62,072 nt of DNA from Geobacteraceae bacterium (GTDB lineage Bacteria > Desulfobacterota > Desulfuromonadia > Geobacterales > DSM-12255): assembly GCA_013377075.1 (NCBI GenBank), contig JACABD010000002.1:68530-130601 (forward strand), given 5' to 3'. A program made the translations under genes and the position numbers. How positions within the stretch are numbered: position 1 is the first letter of the stretch; every line of letters starts with the position of its first letter. This document shows, piece after piece, positions 29,020 through 37,212 of the stretch. The notes under the pieces are model-generated. The model was not told the origin of the DNA. It saw nothing but the letters and a program-made list of their open reading frames with translations, and made no database searches.

Positions 29020-30104
29020 GTTTAATTCCTGCAATAAATAAAATATCATTTATCAAGAGTTTTGATGCGCTTATAGGTACTGCACTTGCCAATCTGTTAC
29101 CAGTCCCTGTCAAACGAACAAAAGTATCCATAACAACAGCTCTTTTCATCCGTCCAGGAGGTATAGGAGATGCACTACTCCTTGCTCCCGCCATAAATGT
29201 TTTTCGAAAACATTTCCCAGACGTATGCATCTCGGTTTTAGCAGAAAAGAGAAATGCAGGAGTATTTACACTTATCCCTGCAGTTGAGAGAGTGTATTCT
29301 TATGATTTTATTAAGGACGTAATAGATTTTCACAACACTCAATATGATATTATTATTGATACTGAACAGTGGCATAGGCTATCTGCTGTTTGTTCAAGAA
29401 TCATCCCGTCTATAATGAAAATCGGATTTAATACTAATAATAGAGAACGAATGTTTACTGATTCCATCTTGTATAGACAAACAGATTATGAGGCACAAAG
29501 CTTTCTTAATTTACTGAAACCACTGGGCATTAACGAAAAGTTTGATTATGACACCCGATTTCTTCATGTTCCGGAGCCAGTTAAAGAGCAGATTTATAAT
29601 AAAATGGGGCTCAAATTGCCTTATGTGACAATTTTCCCCGGTGCAAGTATAAAAGAGCGTAGATGGGGTCTTTCAAAATTTAACAGTTTAGCCAAACATT
29701 TATCAAATATTGGCATACTACCCGTAATTGTTGGAGGTAAAGAAGATATTTATTCAGGTGATATTATAGTTAATGGTACGTTAGGTATAAATCTCGCTGG
29801 TAAAACTTCATTGACTGGAACTGCTGCTATCATTTCGCGTTCAAAATTATTGATAAGTAGTGATTCTGGTGTATTGCATATCGCTGTTGGACTTGGTATT
29901 CCTACTGTCTCGCTATTTGGCTCAGGCATTGCCGCAAAATGGGCACCACGTGGCGATTTACATAAGGTTGTTCATAGTAACCAGTCTTGTGCACCTTGCA
30001 CCGTATTCGGTACAACGCCGCGGTGTGATAATGGTGTCAAATGTCTCGAAGATATTAATGTACAGGATGTACTTATACCTGTGCAGGTTCTTTTAAATAT
30101 GTGA
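29016..30104 (+). CDS. Family 9 glycosyltransferase (LPS heptosyltransferase-like)
   Basis: 362 residues. The N-terminus after a short lead carries FIRPGGIGDALLLAPAI, and the C-terminal half has TIFPGAS, GGKEDIYSG, SSDSGVLHIAVGLGIPTVSLFG, all typical of ADP-heptose:LPS heptosyltransferases (GT-B fold). It likely adds a sugar to lipopolysaccharide core at the inner membrane. The start is TTG at 29016, overlapping the pilR TGA, with AGGGGA 11-16 nt upstream. The overlap ties its expression to pilR. The exact donor and acceptor are unknown. Confidence 0.82.
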   Translation: MSLIPAINKISFIKSFDALIGTALANLLPVPVKRTKVSITTALFIRPGGIGDALLLAPAINVFRKHFPDVCISVLAEKRNAGVFTLIPAVERVYSYDFIKDVIDFHNTQYDIIIDTEQWHRLSAVCSRIIPSIMKIGFNTNNRERMFTDSILYRQTDYEAQSFLNLLKPLGINEKFDYDTRFLHVPEPVKEQIYNKMGLKLPYVTIFPGASIKERRWGLSKFNSLAKHLSNIGILPVIVGGKEDIYSGDIIVNGTLGINLAGKTSLTGTAAIISRSKLLISSDSGVLHIAVGLGIPTVSLFGSGIAAKWAPRGDLHKVVHSNQSCAPCTVFGTTPRCDNGVKCLEDINVQDVLIPVQVLLNM

Positions 30105-30110
30105 GGTAGT

Positions 30111-30764
30111 ATGAAAATATCTTTTCTGCGCCGCTTATGGGTTACACTCAGTATTTATGTTATCGGGTTTTATGCTTCATTTTTAAATCGCTTTGAAGTC
30201 AATGGTGTAGATAATATCCCGGGCAGTGGTGGTGTTCTCATTGCATCTAATCATATATCGGCTTATGAGACTATTTTCTTGCCTTGGGCTGTTATAGGTA
30301 GATTTTCTATGCAGATGTTGTGGGCCCCGGCTAAAGAGGAGCTTTTCAGAAATCGGCTATTGGGTTTTCTATACAAATCCTGGGGCGCTTTTCCTGTTAA
30401 CAGGGGACGCGATATTAAGGCTGCTCGACGAATTAATGATTTATTGAAGGATCAGAAGGTAATGATTTTCCCTGAAGGTACAAGGCACAAGAATGGTGCT
30501 CTTGGAAAGGGGAATAGAGGTGTTGGAAAGATAGTTTACGATACCAGACCAATTGTTATTCCAACTGCTTTAATTGGATTAAATTGTTGGAAATTTCCTC
30601 GATTACATCAGCACGGCAAGGCCGTTTTCGGGGAACCGGTTGACTTTACTGATCTATATCAACTAGTTGATAACAAAATTACTCATCAAATTATCACTGA
30701 CAGAATAATGGAGTCAATTGCAAGTTTATTGCGAAAAGAGGGAGCTTATGTCAACCCAGATTGA
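30111..30764 (+). CDS. 1-acyl-sn-glycerol-3-phosphate acyltransferase (PlsC family)
   Basis: 217 residues. A hydrophobic N-terminus is followed by SNHISAYE (HX4E in the place of the usual HX4D), [10 protein letters not shown] and the motif [10 protein letters not shown]. This is the PlsC layout, which acylates lysophosphatidic acid in phospholipid synthesis. The acidic residue of the first motif is Glu, which many members tolerate. GAGG lies before the ATG. rnhA starts 17 nt before its stop. Whether it is the housekeeping PlsC or a paralogue cannot be told. Confidence 0.85.
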   Translation: MKISFLRRLWVTLSIYVIGFYASFLNRFEVNGVDNIPGSGGVLIASNHISAYETIFLPWAVIGRFSMQMLWAPAKEELFRNRLLGFLYKSWGAFPVNRGRDIKAARRINDLLKDQKVMIFPEGTRHKNGALGKGNRGVGKIVYDTRPIVIPTALIGLNCWKFPRLHQHGKAVFGEPVDFTDLYQLVDNKITHQIITDRIMESIASLLRKEGAYVNPD

Positions 30765-31203
30765 AATATTTTGTGACGGTGCTTGTAGCGGTAATCCAGG
30801 CCCTGGCGGCTATGGTGCCTTGCTACGATCTGGCTCTGTTGTGAAAGAAATATCAGGAAGTGAAATTATCACTACGAATAACAGAATGGAACTTACAGCA
30901 GCAATTACTGCATTAGATGCCTTGAAGATAAGCTGCTCGGTTACTGTTACAACTGATTCGCAATATCTTGTAAAAGGGATGAAAGAGTGGATATTTAACT
31001 GGAAAAAAAAAGGGTGGATCAGCAGTAAAAAGGAACCTGTTTTGAATAGGGATCTTTGGGAGAGACTTGATATTCTTTCTCAATACCATTCAATTGATTG
31101 GTTATGGGTAAGAGGTCATTCAGGTCATCCAGAAAACGAAAGATGCGACGAACTTGCCCGGGCAGCAATAACCAGAATGCTTGAAAACAAAGGAAATGCT
31201 TGA
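30748..31203 (+). CDS. rnhA: Ribonuclease HI
   Basis: 151 residues. The four catalytic acids are visible: [11 protein letters not shown] (Asp about 9), NNRMELTAA (Glu), [10 protein letters not shown] (Asp) and [11 protein letters not shown] (Asp about 133), with the basic handle region [12 protein letters not shown]. It degrades RNA in RNA-DNA hybrids. The ATG at 30748 has AGAGGGAG upstream; an earlier in-frame ATG at 30718 lies deep in plsC. The gene overlaps plsC by 17 nt and the HNH gene by 4 nt. Confidence 0.96.
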   Translation: MSTQIEIFCDGACSGNPGPGGYGALLRSGSVVKEISGSEIITTNNRMELTAAITALDALKISCSVTVTTDSQYLVKGMKEWIFNWKKKGWISSKKEPVLNRDLWERLDILSQYHSIDWLWVRGHSGHPENERCDELARAAITRMLENKGNA

Positions 31204-31493
31204 GTTATTTTATTTCTGAAATCAGTGCTCAGCTTATTAAGCTCGAAAAGGAAAAGGCAAGGGAGCTAAGAAAAAGCCGATGGTGGCACAACAGATTGGC
31301 TATAGGTAAATGCTACTATTGTGGAAACTTTTTTTTACCCGAAGATCTTACCATGGATCATGTTGTGCCGATTATTCGTGGAGGTAAAAGTACCAGAGGA
31401 AATGTTGTGCCTTCATGTAAGGAGTGCAATAACAATAAAAAATACCTGCTTCCGATGGAGTGGGAGGCCTATCTAAAGGGGCTTAATGAGTAA
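31200..31493 (+). CDS. Small HNH endonuclease-family protein
   Basis: 97 residues. CYYCG and CKECN form a zinc-binding CxxC pair that brackets the nuclease core [18 protein letters not shown], with the His-Asn-His-type arrangement. The first 35 residues are a charged helix. The start is TTG at 31200, overlapping the rnhA stop, with AAAGGAA upstream. It overlaps the next gene by 8 nt. No methylase, toxin or phage gene is nearby, so a housekeeping nucleic-acid role is more likely than restriction; the substrate is unknown. Confidence 0.8.
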   Translation: MSYFISEISAQLIKLEKEKARELRKSRWWHNRLAIGKCYYCGNFFLPEDLTMDHVVPIIRGGKSTRGNVVPSCKECNNNKKYLLPMEWEAYLKGLNE

Positions 31494-32109
31494 ACCTGCT
31501 AAATACAAGGCTGTAATTTATGACTGTGATGGGGTTATGTTTAACTCACTGGAAGCTAATTGTATTTTCTATGAGACGGTTTTCAATTATATGGGTACTT
31601 CTCTGGATAGAAAAAATGTCGATGTTATGCGCGTGATCCATACATATGCTAACAAGGAAGTTCTTAGATATTTTTTCCCTCAAAAGGAACGGTGGGAGGC
31701 TGCTATTGCTTTTGCAGCCACAATAGACTATTTAAAGCTGATACATTTAATGGAAATGGAAAACGGTTTACTGGAAACTCTTGATACACTTAAGGGGAGG
31801 GTTAGTCTTGCTGTTTGCACCAATCGCTCCTCTTCCATGGAAGCAGTACTTTCAGGGTTCAAGCTGACTGATTATTTTAGCTGTATCATGACCGCCTCCA
31901 GAGCATCTTTTCCTAAACCACATCCTGACCCTCTTTTGAGAGTTCTAACTCATTACTCAATAACGGCTGAAGAAGCCATTTTTATAGGTGATTCTGAAGT
32001 GGACTCTATCGCAGCAAAGGCGGCTGGTATCGATTTTATTTCATACAAAGCTGATCATTACGGAATAACCAGAATAGATACACACACTGAAATATTAGGC
32101 TTTATTTAG
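31486..32109 (+). CDS. HAD-family hydrolase, phosphoglycolate phosphatase-like
   Basis: 207 residues. Motif I is YDCDGVMFNS (nucleophile Asp near 13), motif II is VCTNRSSS, motif III Lys is in FPKPHPDPLL, and motif IV is FIGDSEVDSIAAKAAG. The cap is helical, as in subfamily IA beta-phosphoglucomutase/Gph proteins. It likely removes phosphate from a small metabolite. The ATG overlaps the HNH gene by 8 nt. It converges with the TPR gene and overlaps it by 15 nt. Confidence 0.85.
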   Translation: MSKPAKYKAVIYDCDGVMFNSLEANCIFYETVFNYMGTSLDRKNVDVMRVIHTYANKEVLRYFFPQKERWEAAIAFAATIDYLKLIHLMEMENGLLETLDTLKGRVSLAVCTNRSSSMEAVLSGFKLTDYFSCIMTASRASFPKPHPDPLLRVLTHYSITAEEAIFIGDSEVDSIAAKAAGIDFISYKADHYGITRIDTHTEILGFI

Positions 32110-33639
32110 GAGTAGCTTGTTTAGTCTGGATGCCGCGTCACTGAATTTCGGCCTTACGTTAACGATATTAGAATAAAGATTTATTGCATCTAATAACTCA
32201 CCTGAATCTTCATGGCAAAGAGCAAGTTCGTACTGAAGCCCAAGCAACTCATCATCTGTAACTTCTCTATCTTTAATTGTCTCAGAAAGCATTTCTTTAG
32301 CTTTTTGAATGTTGCCTATTTCTCTAAAGCAAACACACTGAAGTAGAGTTGAGTCAATTCTGCGCTCTGTCGCTCTGGCAGAAAAAATAAATTCAGAGAT
32401 TGCTTCATCATAAAGCCCCATCTCTTTATAAGCCAGACCAAGGCTATAATGTGACTCTGTATCCTCATTGTCTAATTCACATTTCTTTAATCCTGATGAT
32501 GAAATGTCGAAAACTGTACCGGAGTTTTCATCTTTAAGAAGGTTAAAGTCAATTTCATCAGCAAAATTAGAGAGAGCCTCCACCAGATCATTACCATTTT
32601 GTTGAAACAGTGGTGTCGGGTCAGATGCGGTGTTGTCTTCAAGTTCAAGTTCAAGTTCAAGTTCATCAAGCTCTTCTTCAATTATGAAAACTGGATCAAT
32701 AGTAGTTTTCAGTGAGTTTGTATCTGAATCTAGGAAGTTTAGATCAATATCTTCTTCCCACTCAGCGCTTGAATCAGGCAACATGATTTGTACAATGTCA
32801 TCCTCCTCAAGAGGAGAAATTTCCTCAATATATTCATTGTCACAAGAATCAACAGGTGCAGTTAAATCAACTGACAGCTCATTTTGAGTTGGGTGGATAG
32901 GAGTCTGAACTAAAATGCTTTGAGTGATATCAGGCATACTAAGGGCAGAGGGTGGAGGCTGCAGTGTATGAAGGCAAGTATAGGCCTTCTCCTCTTTGGG
33001 AAATTCATTTATCTCCAGCTCATCAATCAAATCCAAAGCTCTGTTTCCGAATAGCTTTATTGCTCTTTCTGAAATCAGAGAGAATCCATTTTCGTCAGCT
33101 CTATTTTTCAGATCTTTTAGAGTCGCAACAAAAATATCAAAGGATTTATCTTCAGACCCGGTATTAAAATATTTTTCAGCAAGTCTAAGCTTCACAGCAG
33201 AGTTGCTTGAATCCAGTGACATCATGCATTCAAGTGCCTTTAAAGCTTTAAGATTCTCGCTGTTTTTCTCGAAAATCTGGACTGCTACAGCATACTCAGC
33301 TGAAGCATTTCCAATTAAGCCTTGTTTCTCATTTAGAGCTGCCAGGGTGAGAGATGTCTCAGGGTTTGTTGGATCTATTTTTTGGATCTGTTTATAGACT
33401 GCTATTGCTTTAAGGTAGTGAACCGAATCAACATAAATTTTTGCAAGAGACGTGTACTCTTTCAGGGCTTCATCTTTCTGGTTTGCTTTTGTTAGTATTT
33501 CGGCAACTCGCTGGCGATGTCTCAGATCAGAAGGTTCGATCTGGATAAGCTGCCTGTATTCATATACGGCACGATCATAGTGACCCTTAAGGAAGTTTTT
33601 CTGGGCACTTTCAAGAAGTTTTATTTTATTTGAGCTCAA
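32095..33639 (-). CDS. TPR-repeat protein with an acidic low-complexity middle
   Basis: 514 residues, TTG start at 33639. TPR repeats fill about residues 1-200 and 385-510 (patterns such as HYDRAVYEYRQLIQIEP and GLYDEAISEFIFSA). The middle (about 230-370) is acidic and holds an ELELELELE run encoded by a tandem TTCAAG-type hexamer on the plus strand near 32637-32668. There is no signal peptide, so it is probably a cytoplasmic scaffold. Similar TPR proteins with acidic linkers occur in Geobacter, but no function can be assigned. Confidence 0.78.
   Translation of the reverse strand: MSSNKIKLLESAQKNFLKGHYDRAVYEYRQLIQIEPSDLRHRQRVAEILTKANQKDEALKEYTSLAKIYVDSVHYLKAIAVYKQIQKIDPTNPETSLTLAALNEKQGLIGNASAEYAVAVQIFEKNSENLKALKALECMMSLDSSNSAVKLRLAEKYFNTGSEDKSFDIFVATLKDLKNRADENGFSLISERAIKLFGNRALDLIDELEINEFPKEEKAYTCLHTLQPPPSALSMPDITQSILVQTPIHPTQNELSVDLTAPVDSCDNEYIEEISPLEEDDIVQIMLPDSSAEWEEDIDLNFLDSDTNSLKTTIDPVFIIEEELDELELELELEDNTASDPTPLFQQNGNDLVEALSNFADEIDFNLLKDENSGTVFDISSSGLKKCELDNEDTESHYSLGLAYKEMGLYDEAISEFIFSARATERRIDSTLLQCVCFREIGNIQKAKEMLSETIKDREVTDDELLGLQYELALCHEDSGELLDAINLYSNIVNVRPKFSDAASRLNKLLLNKA
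32637..32668. repeat. Tandem hexamer repeat inside the TPR gene
   Basis: About four to five perfect copies of a 6-bp unit (AAGTTC on the plus strand) encode alternating Leu-Glu on the minus strand. The unit is a multiple of three, so copy changes would alter protein length and not the frame. Confidence 0.85.
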
Positions 33640-33738
33640 TTACGCACCACGAACTTATAGAATATAATGTTAAAAAATAAACTCTTGTACAGGGTCAAGA
33701 TGTAATATCAAATCGATATAAATACAATTAGCTAAAGT

Positions 33739-34281
33739 TTATATGGGTGAATCAATTTCATTGATATACAATTTGGAAAGATTTACGTAAGACTCAGCAA
33801 GATCTGAAGCTCTGATTATTTCACTCACAGTTAGATTACGTTTGTATCTGGCTGGGGAGCCTATCCATAGTGTTTCCGGTGGGATTACGGTCCCTTCTGT
33901 CACCAAAGATCCAGCTGCAATCATAGCTCCTCTACCAACTCTTACTCTATCAAGAACAATTGCCCTCATACCTACAAAAGCACTATGCTCGACAGTACAT
34001 CCATGAAGAGTCACACAATGACCTATTGTAACGTTGTCACCAATTATAAGCGGATGTCCTGTATCGTGCTCACCTTTTCTGCCAGTTACATGCAAAAGCG
34101 AGTTGTCCTGAATATTTGTTCTGCTCCCTATAATGATACTATTGACATCTCCACGGATAACAACATTATACCAGATACTGCTCATTGAGCCTATACTTAC
34201 ATCTCCGATTATCACAGCTGTTTCTGAAATAAATGCATTTTTTGAAATGGATGGTGCTATGTTTCTAAATGTTTTAATCAT
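33739..34281 (-). CDS. Gamma-class carbonic anhydrase-like hexapeptide-repeat protein
   Basis: 180 residues of left-handed beta-helix. GDVSIGSMSSIWYNVVIRGD, GSRTNIQDNSLLH, GHCVTLHGCTVEHSAFVGM contain the three His positions that bind metal in the gamma-CA family, plus the Arg-Asp pair. Members are trimeric; only some are active carbonic anhydrases. It follows yedF on the minus strand with an 10-nt gap, so the two are likely one operon. AAGG lies before the ATG. The link to YedF is positional only. Confidence 0.86.
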   Translation of the reverse strand: MIKTFRNIAPSISKNAFISETAVIIGDVSIGSMSSIWYNVVIRGDVNSIIIGSRTNIQDNSLLHVTGRKGEHDTGHPLIIGDNVTIGHCVTLHGCTVEHSAFVGMRAIVLDRVRVGRGAMIAAGSLVTEGTVIPPETLWIGSPARYKRNLTVSEIIRASDLAESYVNLSKLYINEIDSPI

Positions 34282-34291
34282 AGAAAAAGCC

Positions 34292-34870
34292 TTAAATTCT
34301 TATAAGGTTCCCTGTTGTCAGGATTGACTCCGCTATCGAGTACATATTTGTAACGACCCCAATAGAGAGTTTTTCTTTTATTCCGTAATAGTCAAGGCAA
34401 ATACCACACGATAGTATTTCTACATCAGACATCGCCAATTTCTCAAGAGCTTCTAATAATTCAGAGCCTTGGGAGGTAAGCAATACACCACTGTTGATAA
34501 AAAATATCTTCTGGGGTTTGGTTGGTAACTCAATAAGTGTAATAAAGAAATTTTTCAAAAGAAGTCTGCCTAGTTCGTCAGAACCACTTCCTAGTTTGTC
34601 AGAAGCCACTAAAACAATACGTTGTGATTTGTCATCAATTGTAGGTTGTTGCTTCAAAGGATTCGAAAATATTGTTAGCGTCGCACAGGATTCACCTTTG
34701 TCCAGCAAATGATCACATCCTTTTGAATTGCAGAAGCGTATTACATTTTCCAGTGGTGCTCCATTATCAAGAATTACCCTAATAGACTCACCACTTGACT
34801 CTTCAAGCGCATTTCTGGTTGATATGACAGGGCCAGGGCATGCCATCCCTCTGCAGTCAATTACTTTCAT
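34292..34870 (-). CDS. yedF: YedF-type TusA/DsrE fusion protein, selenium-metabolism associated
   Basis: 192 residues. The N-terminal TusA-like domain has DCRGMACPGPVI with its single Cys (about 11); the C-terminal DsrE-like domain has VASDKLGSGSDELGRLL and ILSCGICLDYYGIKEKL. This two-domain layout matches the YedF family that co-occurs with selenium donor genes. ATG at 34870 has AGGAG upstream; the longer frame up to 34975 runs through the promoter. selD and selA are not in the window, so the selenium link is family knowledge. Confidence 0.88.
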   Translation of the reverse strand: MKVIDCRGMACPGPVISTRNALEESSGESIRVILDNGAPLENVIRFCNSKGCDHLLDKGESCATLTIFSNPLKQQPTIDDKSQRIVLVASDKLGSGSDELGRLLLKNFFITLIELPTKPQKIFFINSGVLLTSQGSELLEALEKLAMSDVEILSCGICLDYYGIKEKLSIGVVTNMYSIAESILTTGNLIRI

Positions 34871-34907
34871 AGAGTTCTCCTCTAATCTTAAAGAATGGTT
34901 ACTTGTA

Positions 34908-34937
34908 TAATTATGTCGGCTTTGACAGCATGTCAAA
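34908..34937 (-). promoter_or_regulatory. yedF promoter with a TTTGACA inverted repeat
   Basis: On the minus strand TTGACA (34936-34931) and TAATTA (34913-34908) are 17 nt apart. The -35 box is one arm of a perfect inverted repeat TTTGACA (34921-34927) / TGTCAAA (34931-34937) with a 3-nt centre, which could be an operator. Confidence 0.5.
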
Positions 34938-34968
34938 TATTTTCGTAATACACTTCTTAGATGAACAG

Positions 34969-34997
34969 TTGACATGAATTAATAGTGCATTTACACT
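34969..34997 (+). promoter_or_regulatory. Sigma-70-like promoter for the chemoreceptor gene
   Basis: TTGACA (34969-34974), 17-nt spacer, TACACT (34992-34997). It faces away from the yedF promoter, with about 32 nt between the two -35 boxes. A start near 35004 leaves a leader of about 47 nt. Confidence 0.55.
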
Positions 34998-35050
34998 GCA
35001 AAAACTGTCGATTTATATAAATAAGTTTTCCTACTCTTAAGGATATCGGA

Positions 35051-37033
35051 ATGACGCTTTTAGTTATGAACAAGAAGGCAAAGTATTTGATCCTTGGAGT
35101 AATTCTAGGGATTGGGGCTCCACTAACATGGCTGTCGATAAAATCCATTTTCTTCCCTGAGCCCAACCATTCTCTTTCAGCCCAATTAATTCTAGAGTTA
35201 ACCTCATCCCCTGCAAATATCTCTTTATATCTTTTCATGGGTTTAGGCACCTCAATGGTAATGGGATTTCTTGGTTTCTTTATAGGCAAATCTGCCGACG
35301 AACTGTGTGATCGTGCCTTAGAGCTCGATTTTCTACATCAGGAGGTCAACGCACAAAAGGAACTATTTGAAAACCGTTATAAAATTCTTGATAACAACAT
35401 TAAGAATTTTCACCATATAAGCAGCCGGATTCAAAAATCAATGGAAGTTTCTCAAGTACTGTTGCTTTGTGCGGAAGGTCTCCATGAAATACTTGGATAT
35501 GAAAGAGTAAATATATTTACCGTAGACGAAGCAAGAGAAAATCTAAGGTTTATTATTTCAACAGGGGCTGAAGAAGATGTCAGGGGGCATAGAATCCCTC
35601 TTGATGAAAGAAGTGGAGTGATTTATAAGTGCTTTTCAGAAAAAAAGCTTTTCTTAGTCGATGACATTTCAAGATTTCCTGAGGATTTTCACTTAAAGCC
35701 CCCATGCAGTACAATCAAGGCAATAAGGTCTAATAACTTTATAATTTGTCCGCTTGTAATCAAAGGCGAAGCAGTTGGAGTATTCGGTATTGACAATAAA
35801 TACAGCAAACGTATTTTAAATGACACTGATGTTGATACAGTAAAACTCTTTGTTGATCAAGCATCATCAGCAATTACAAGAATAAACCTCCTTAAGGCAA
35901 TTGATACCCTTACTACAGAGCTTGAACGCTCTTTTTCTGAAATTCTGAGTCGGAGAGAGGAGTACTCTTCAAACATAATAACGCTCGAAGGTGCAGTATC
36001 ATCACTCTCTTCTACCACAAAGGATATTGCATCAGCGGCAGAAGCTGTTCTTGGATCTGTTGACGAAACGAGCAGATCAGTCGGAGAAATATCATTTGCT
36101 TTTGAAAATGTATCAGCAAATCTTGACTCATTGACAGAAGCAACCTACAAATCTGCATCAGCAATGGAAGAGATAAGTGCCTCTTTGAAAAATATAGAAG
36201 AGAGTGCTGTACTTTCGCACAAAATTTCCATGCAGGTTAAGAAACAGGCTGATGAAGGACATATTGTTGTCAGTGAGACTGCTGACGCGTTAACAGAGAT
36301 ACAGAAAGCAGTTGACTTCTCTCACAAGGGAATTATGCGACTTTCTGAGAATAGTACACGTATAGACAGTATTGTGAGTGTCATTAATGATATAACAAAG
36401 CGTACCAACCTTCTTGCCTTAAATGCCTCCATAATTGCTGCTCAGGCTGGTGAATATGGGAAAAGTTTCGGAGTTGTCGCAGATGAAATCAGAAATCTTT
36501 CTCTTCAGACAGGCCACTCTACTGGTGAAATAACAACAATTATCGAGGAAATTCTGCTCGAATCAAGAGCTGCAGCTGAAAACATTTCACATACCATGCT
36601 TCTGGTTCAAAAAGGGGTAGATTTAGGAGATAATACCGGAGAATCACTTAATACAATTATTGCTAGTGCCAACAAATCCATGGAAATGACCGAAGAGATT
36701 AAGCTTGCAACAAGAGAGCAGACCCATGGAATAGATCTTGTTACTAAGTCAATTGAAGATATAAGTTCCATGACTTCAAGAATATTCGCTGTATCCAAGG
36801 AACAAGCATTGGCGGCAAAAAATATTGCTAATGCAATCATAAATATCAGAAGCATGGCGCATGAGATGGTCGGCTCAACGTCTGAGCAGGTTCGTGGGAG
36901 CCGGGAAATTCGTAACTCTGTTGATGGTGTTGCAATGATGGTACATGACATATTTAGAGATCTGGAAAGCCGTAAGATTGAAAGTGCATCTGTTGTAAGC
37001 GAACTTGAAGTTATGAAGAGTGGATCAAGATAG
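35051..37033 (+). CDS. Methyl-accepting chemotaxis protein with a cytoplasmic GAF domain
   Basis: 660 residues. Two membrane segments (about 10-28 and 57-80) enclose only a short periplasmic loop, so sensing is probably by the cytoplasmic GAF domain at about 125-285 (VNIFTVDEARENLRFI, GVFGIDNKYSKRI). The signalling domain spans about 290-640; its hairpin tip reads ITKRTNLLALNASIIAAQAG then FGVVADEIRNLS. The tip has Ile and Gln where enteric receptors have Glu and Arg, a variant common in this group. No C-terminal CheR-binding pentapeptide is present. The start at 35051 has AAGGATA upstream; ATG at 35066 is an alternative. The ligand is unknown. Confidence 0.9.
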   Translation: MTLLVMNKKAKYLILGVILGIGAPLTWLSIKSIFFPEPNHSLSAQLILELTSSPANISLYLFMGLGTSMVMGFLGFFIGKSADELCDRALELDFLHQEVNAQKELFENRYKILDNNIKNFHHISSRIQKSMEVSQVLLLCAEGLHEILGYERVNIFTVDEARENLRFIISTGAEEDVRGHRIPLDERSGVIYKCFSEKKLFLVDDISRFPEDFHLKPPCSTIKAIRSNNFIICPLVIKGEAVGVFGIDNKYSKRILNDTDVDTVKLFVDQASSAITRINLLKAIDTLTTELERSFSEILSRREEYSSNIITLEGAVSSLSSTTKDIASAAEAVLGSVDETSRSVGEISFAFENVSANLDSLTEATYKSASAMEEISASLKNIEESAVLSHKISMQVKKQADEGHIVVSETADALTEIQKAVDFSHKGIMRLSENSTRIDSIVSVINDITKRTNLLALNASIIAAQAGEYGKSFGVVADEIRNLSLQTGHSTGEITTIIEEILLESRAAAENISHTMLLVQKGVDLGDNTGESLNTIIASANKSMEMTEEIKLATREQTHGIDLVTKSIEDISSMTSRIFAVSKEQALAAKNIANAIINIRSMAHEMVGSTSEQVRGSREIRNSVDGVAMMVHDIFRDLESRKIESASVVSELEVMKSGSR

Positions 37034-37212
37034 AATTTGCTCGACAAGCAGTGTTCCATGTGATAAATCAGCGGCATTAATGAGAGCATACTGCCTGGAT
37101 TCATAGTATTGAACCGGGACGGAAGGTGATAGCCGATACCATTTGCACAATTGTGCAATATTGTGTAAAAGCGCCTTTCATCCTTGGAAGGCGCTTTTTT
37201 CATGGAGTTAAC
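37034..37212 (+). promoter_or_regulatory. Structured 5' leader of panB with a 16-bp palindrome
   Basis: This 179-nt gap contains a small imperfect hairpin GGCA-tta-ATG-AGAG-CAT-ac-TGCC (about 37072-37094), a perfect 16-bp palindrome TTGCACAATTGTGCAA (37143-37158) and then the terminator at 37167-37200. The order resembles a cis-regulated leader. The position before panB is where the known pan RNA motif occurs in some bacteria, but I cannot confirm the consensus by eye. No convincing promoter was found. Confidence 0.45.
37167..37200 (+). terminator. Terminator-like hairpin just upstream of panB
   Basis: AAAAGCGCCTT (37167-37177) pairs with AAGGCGCTTTT (37188-37198), 10-nt loop, and ends in six T residues. 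It ends 12 nt before the panB GTG. It may end the chemoreceptor transcript or act as an attenuator for panBC. Confidence 0.8.

Noticed and set aside
29860-30096. Possible small pilin gene after pilR
   Set aside because: The frame is inside the glycosyltransferase gene and lacks a class III signal peptide and the conserved Glu5.
32637-32668. Short direct repeats as a CRISPR remnant
   Set aside because: They are a continuous 6-bp microsatellite in a coding frame, with no spacers and no cas genes.
34292-34870. Selenocysteine codon in or near yedF
   Set aside because: No in-frame TGA interrupts yedF or its neighbours; only the family link to selenium remains.
37034-37212. GEMM, TPP or cobalamin riboswitch in the panB leader
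   Set aside because: None of their conserved boxes could be found by eye.
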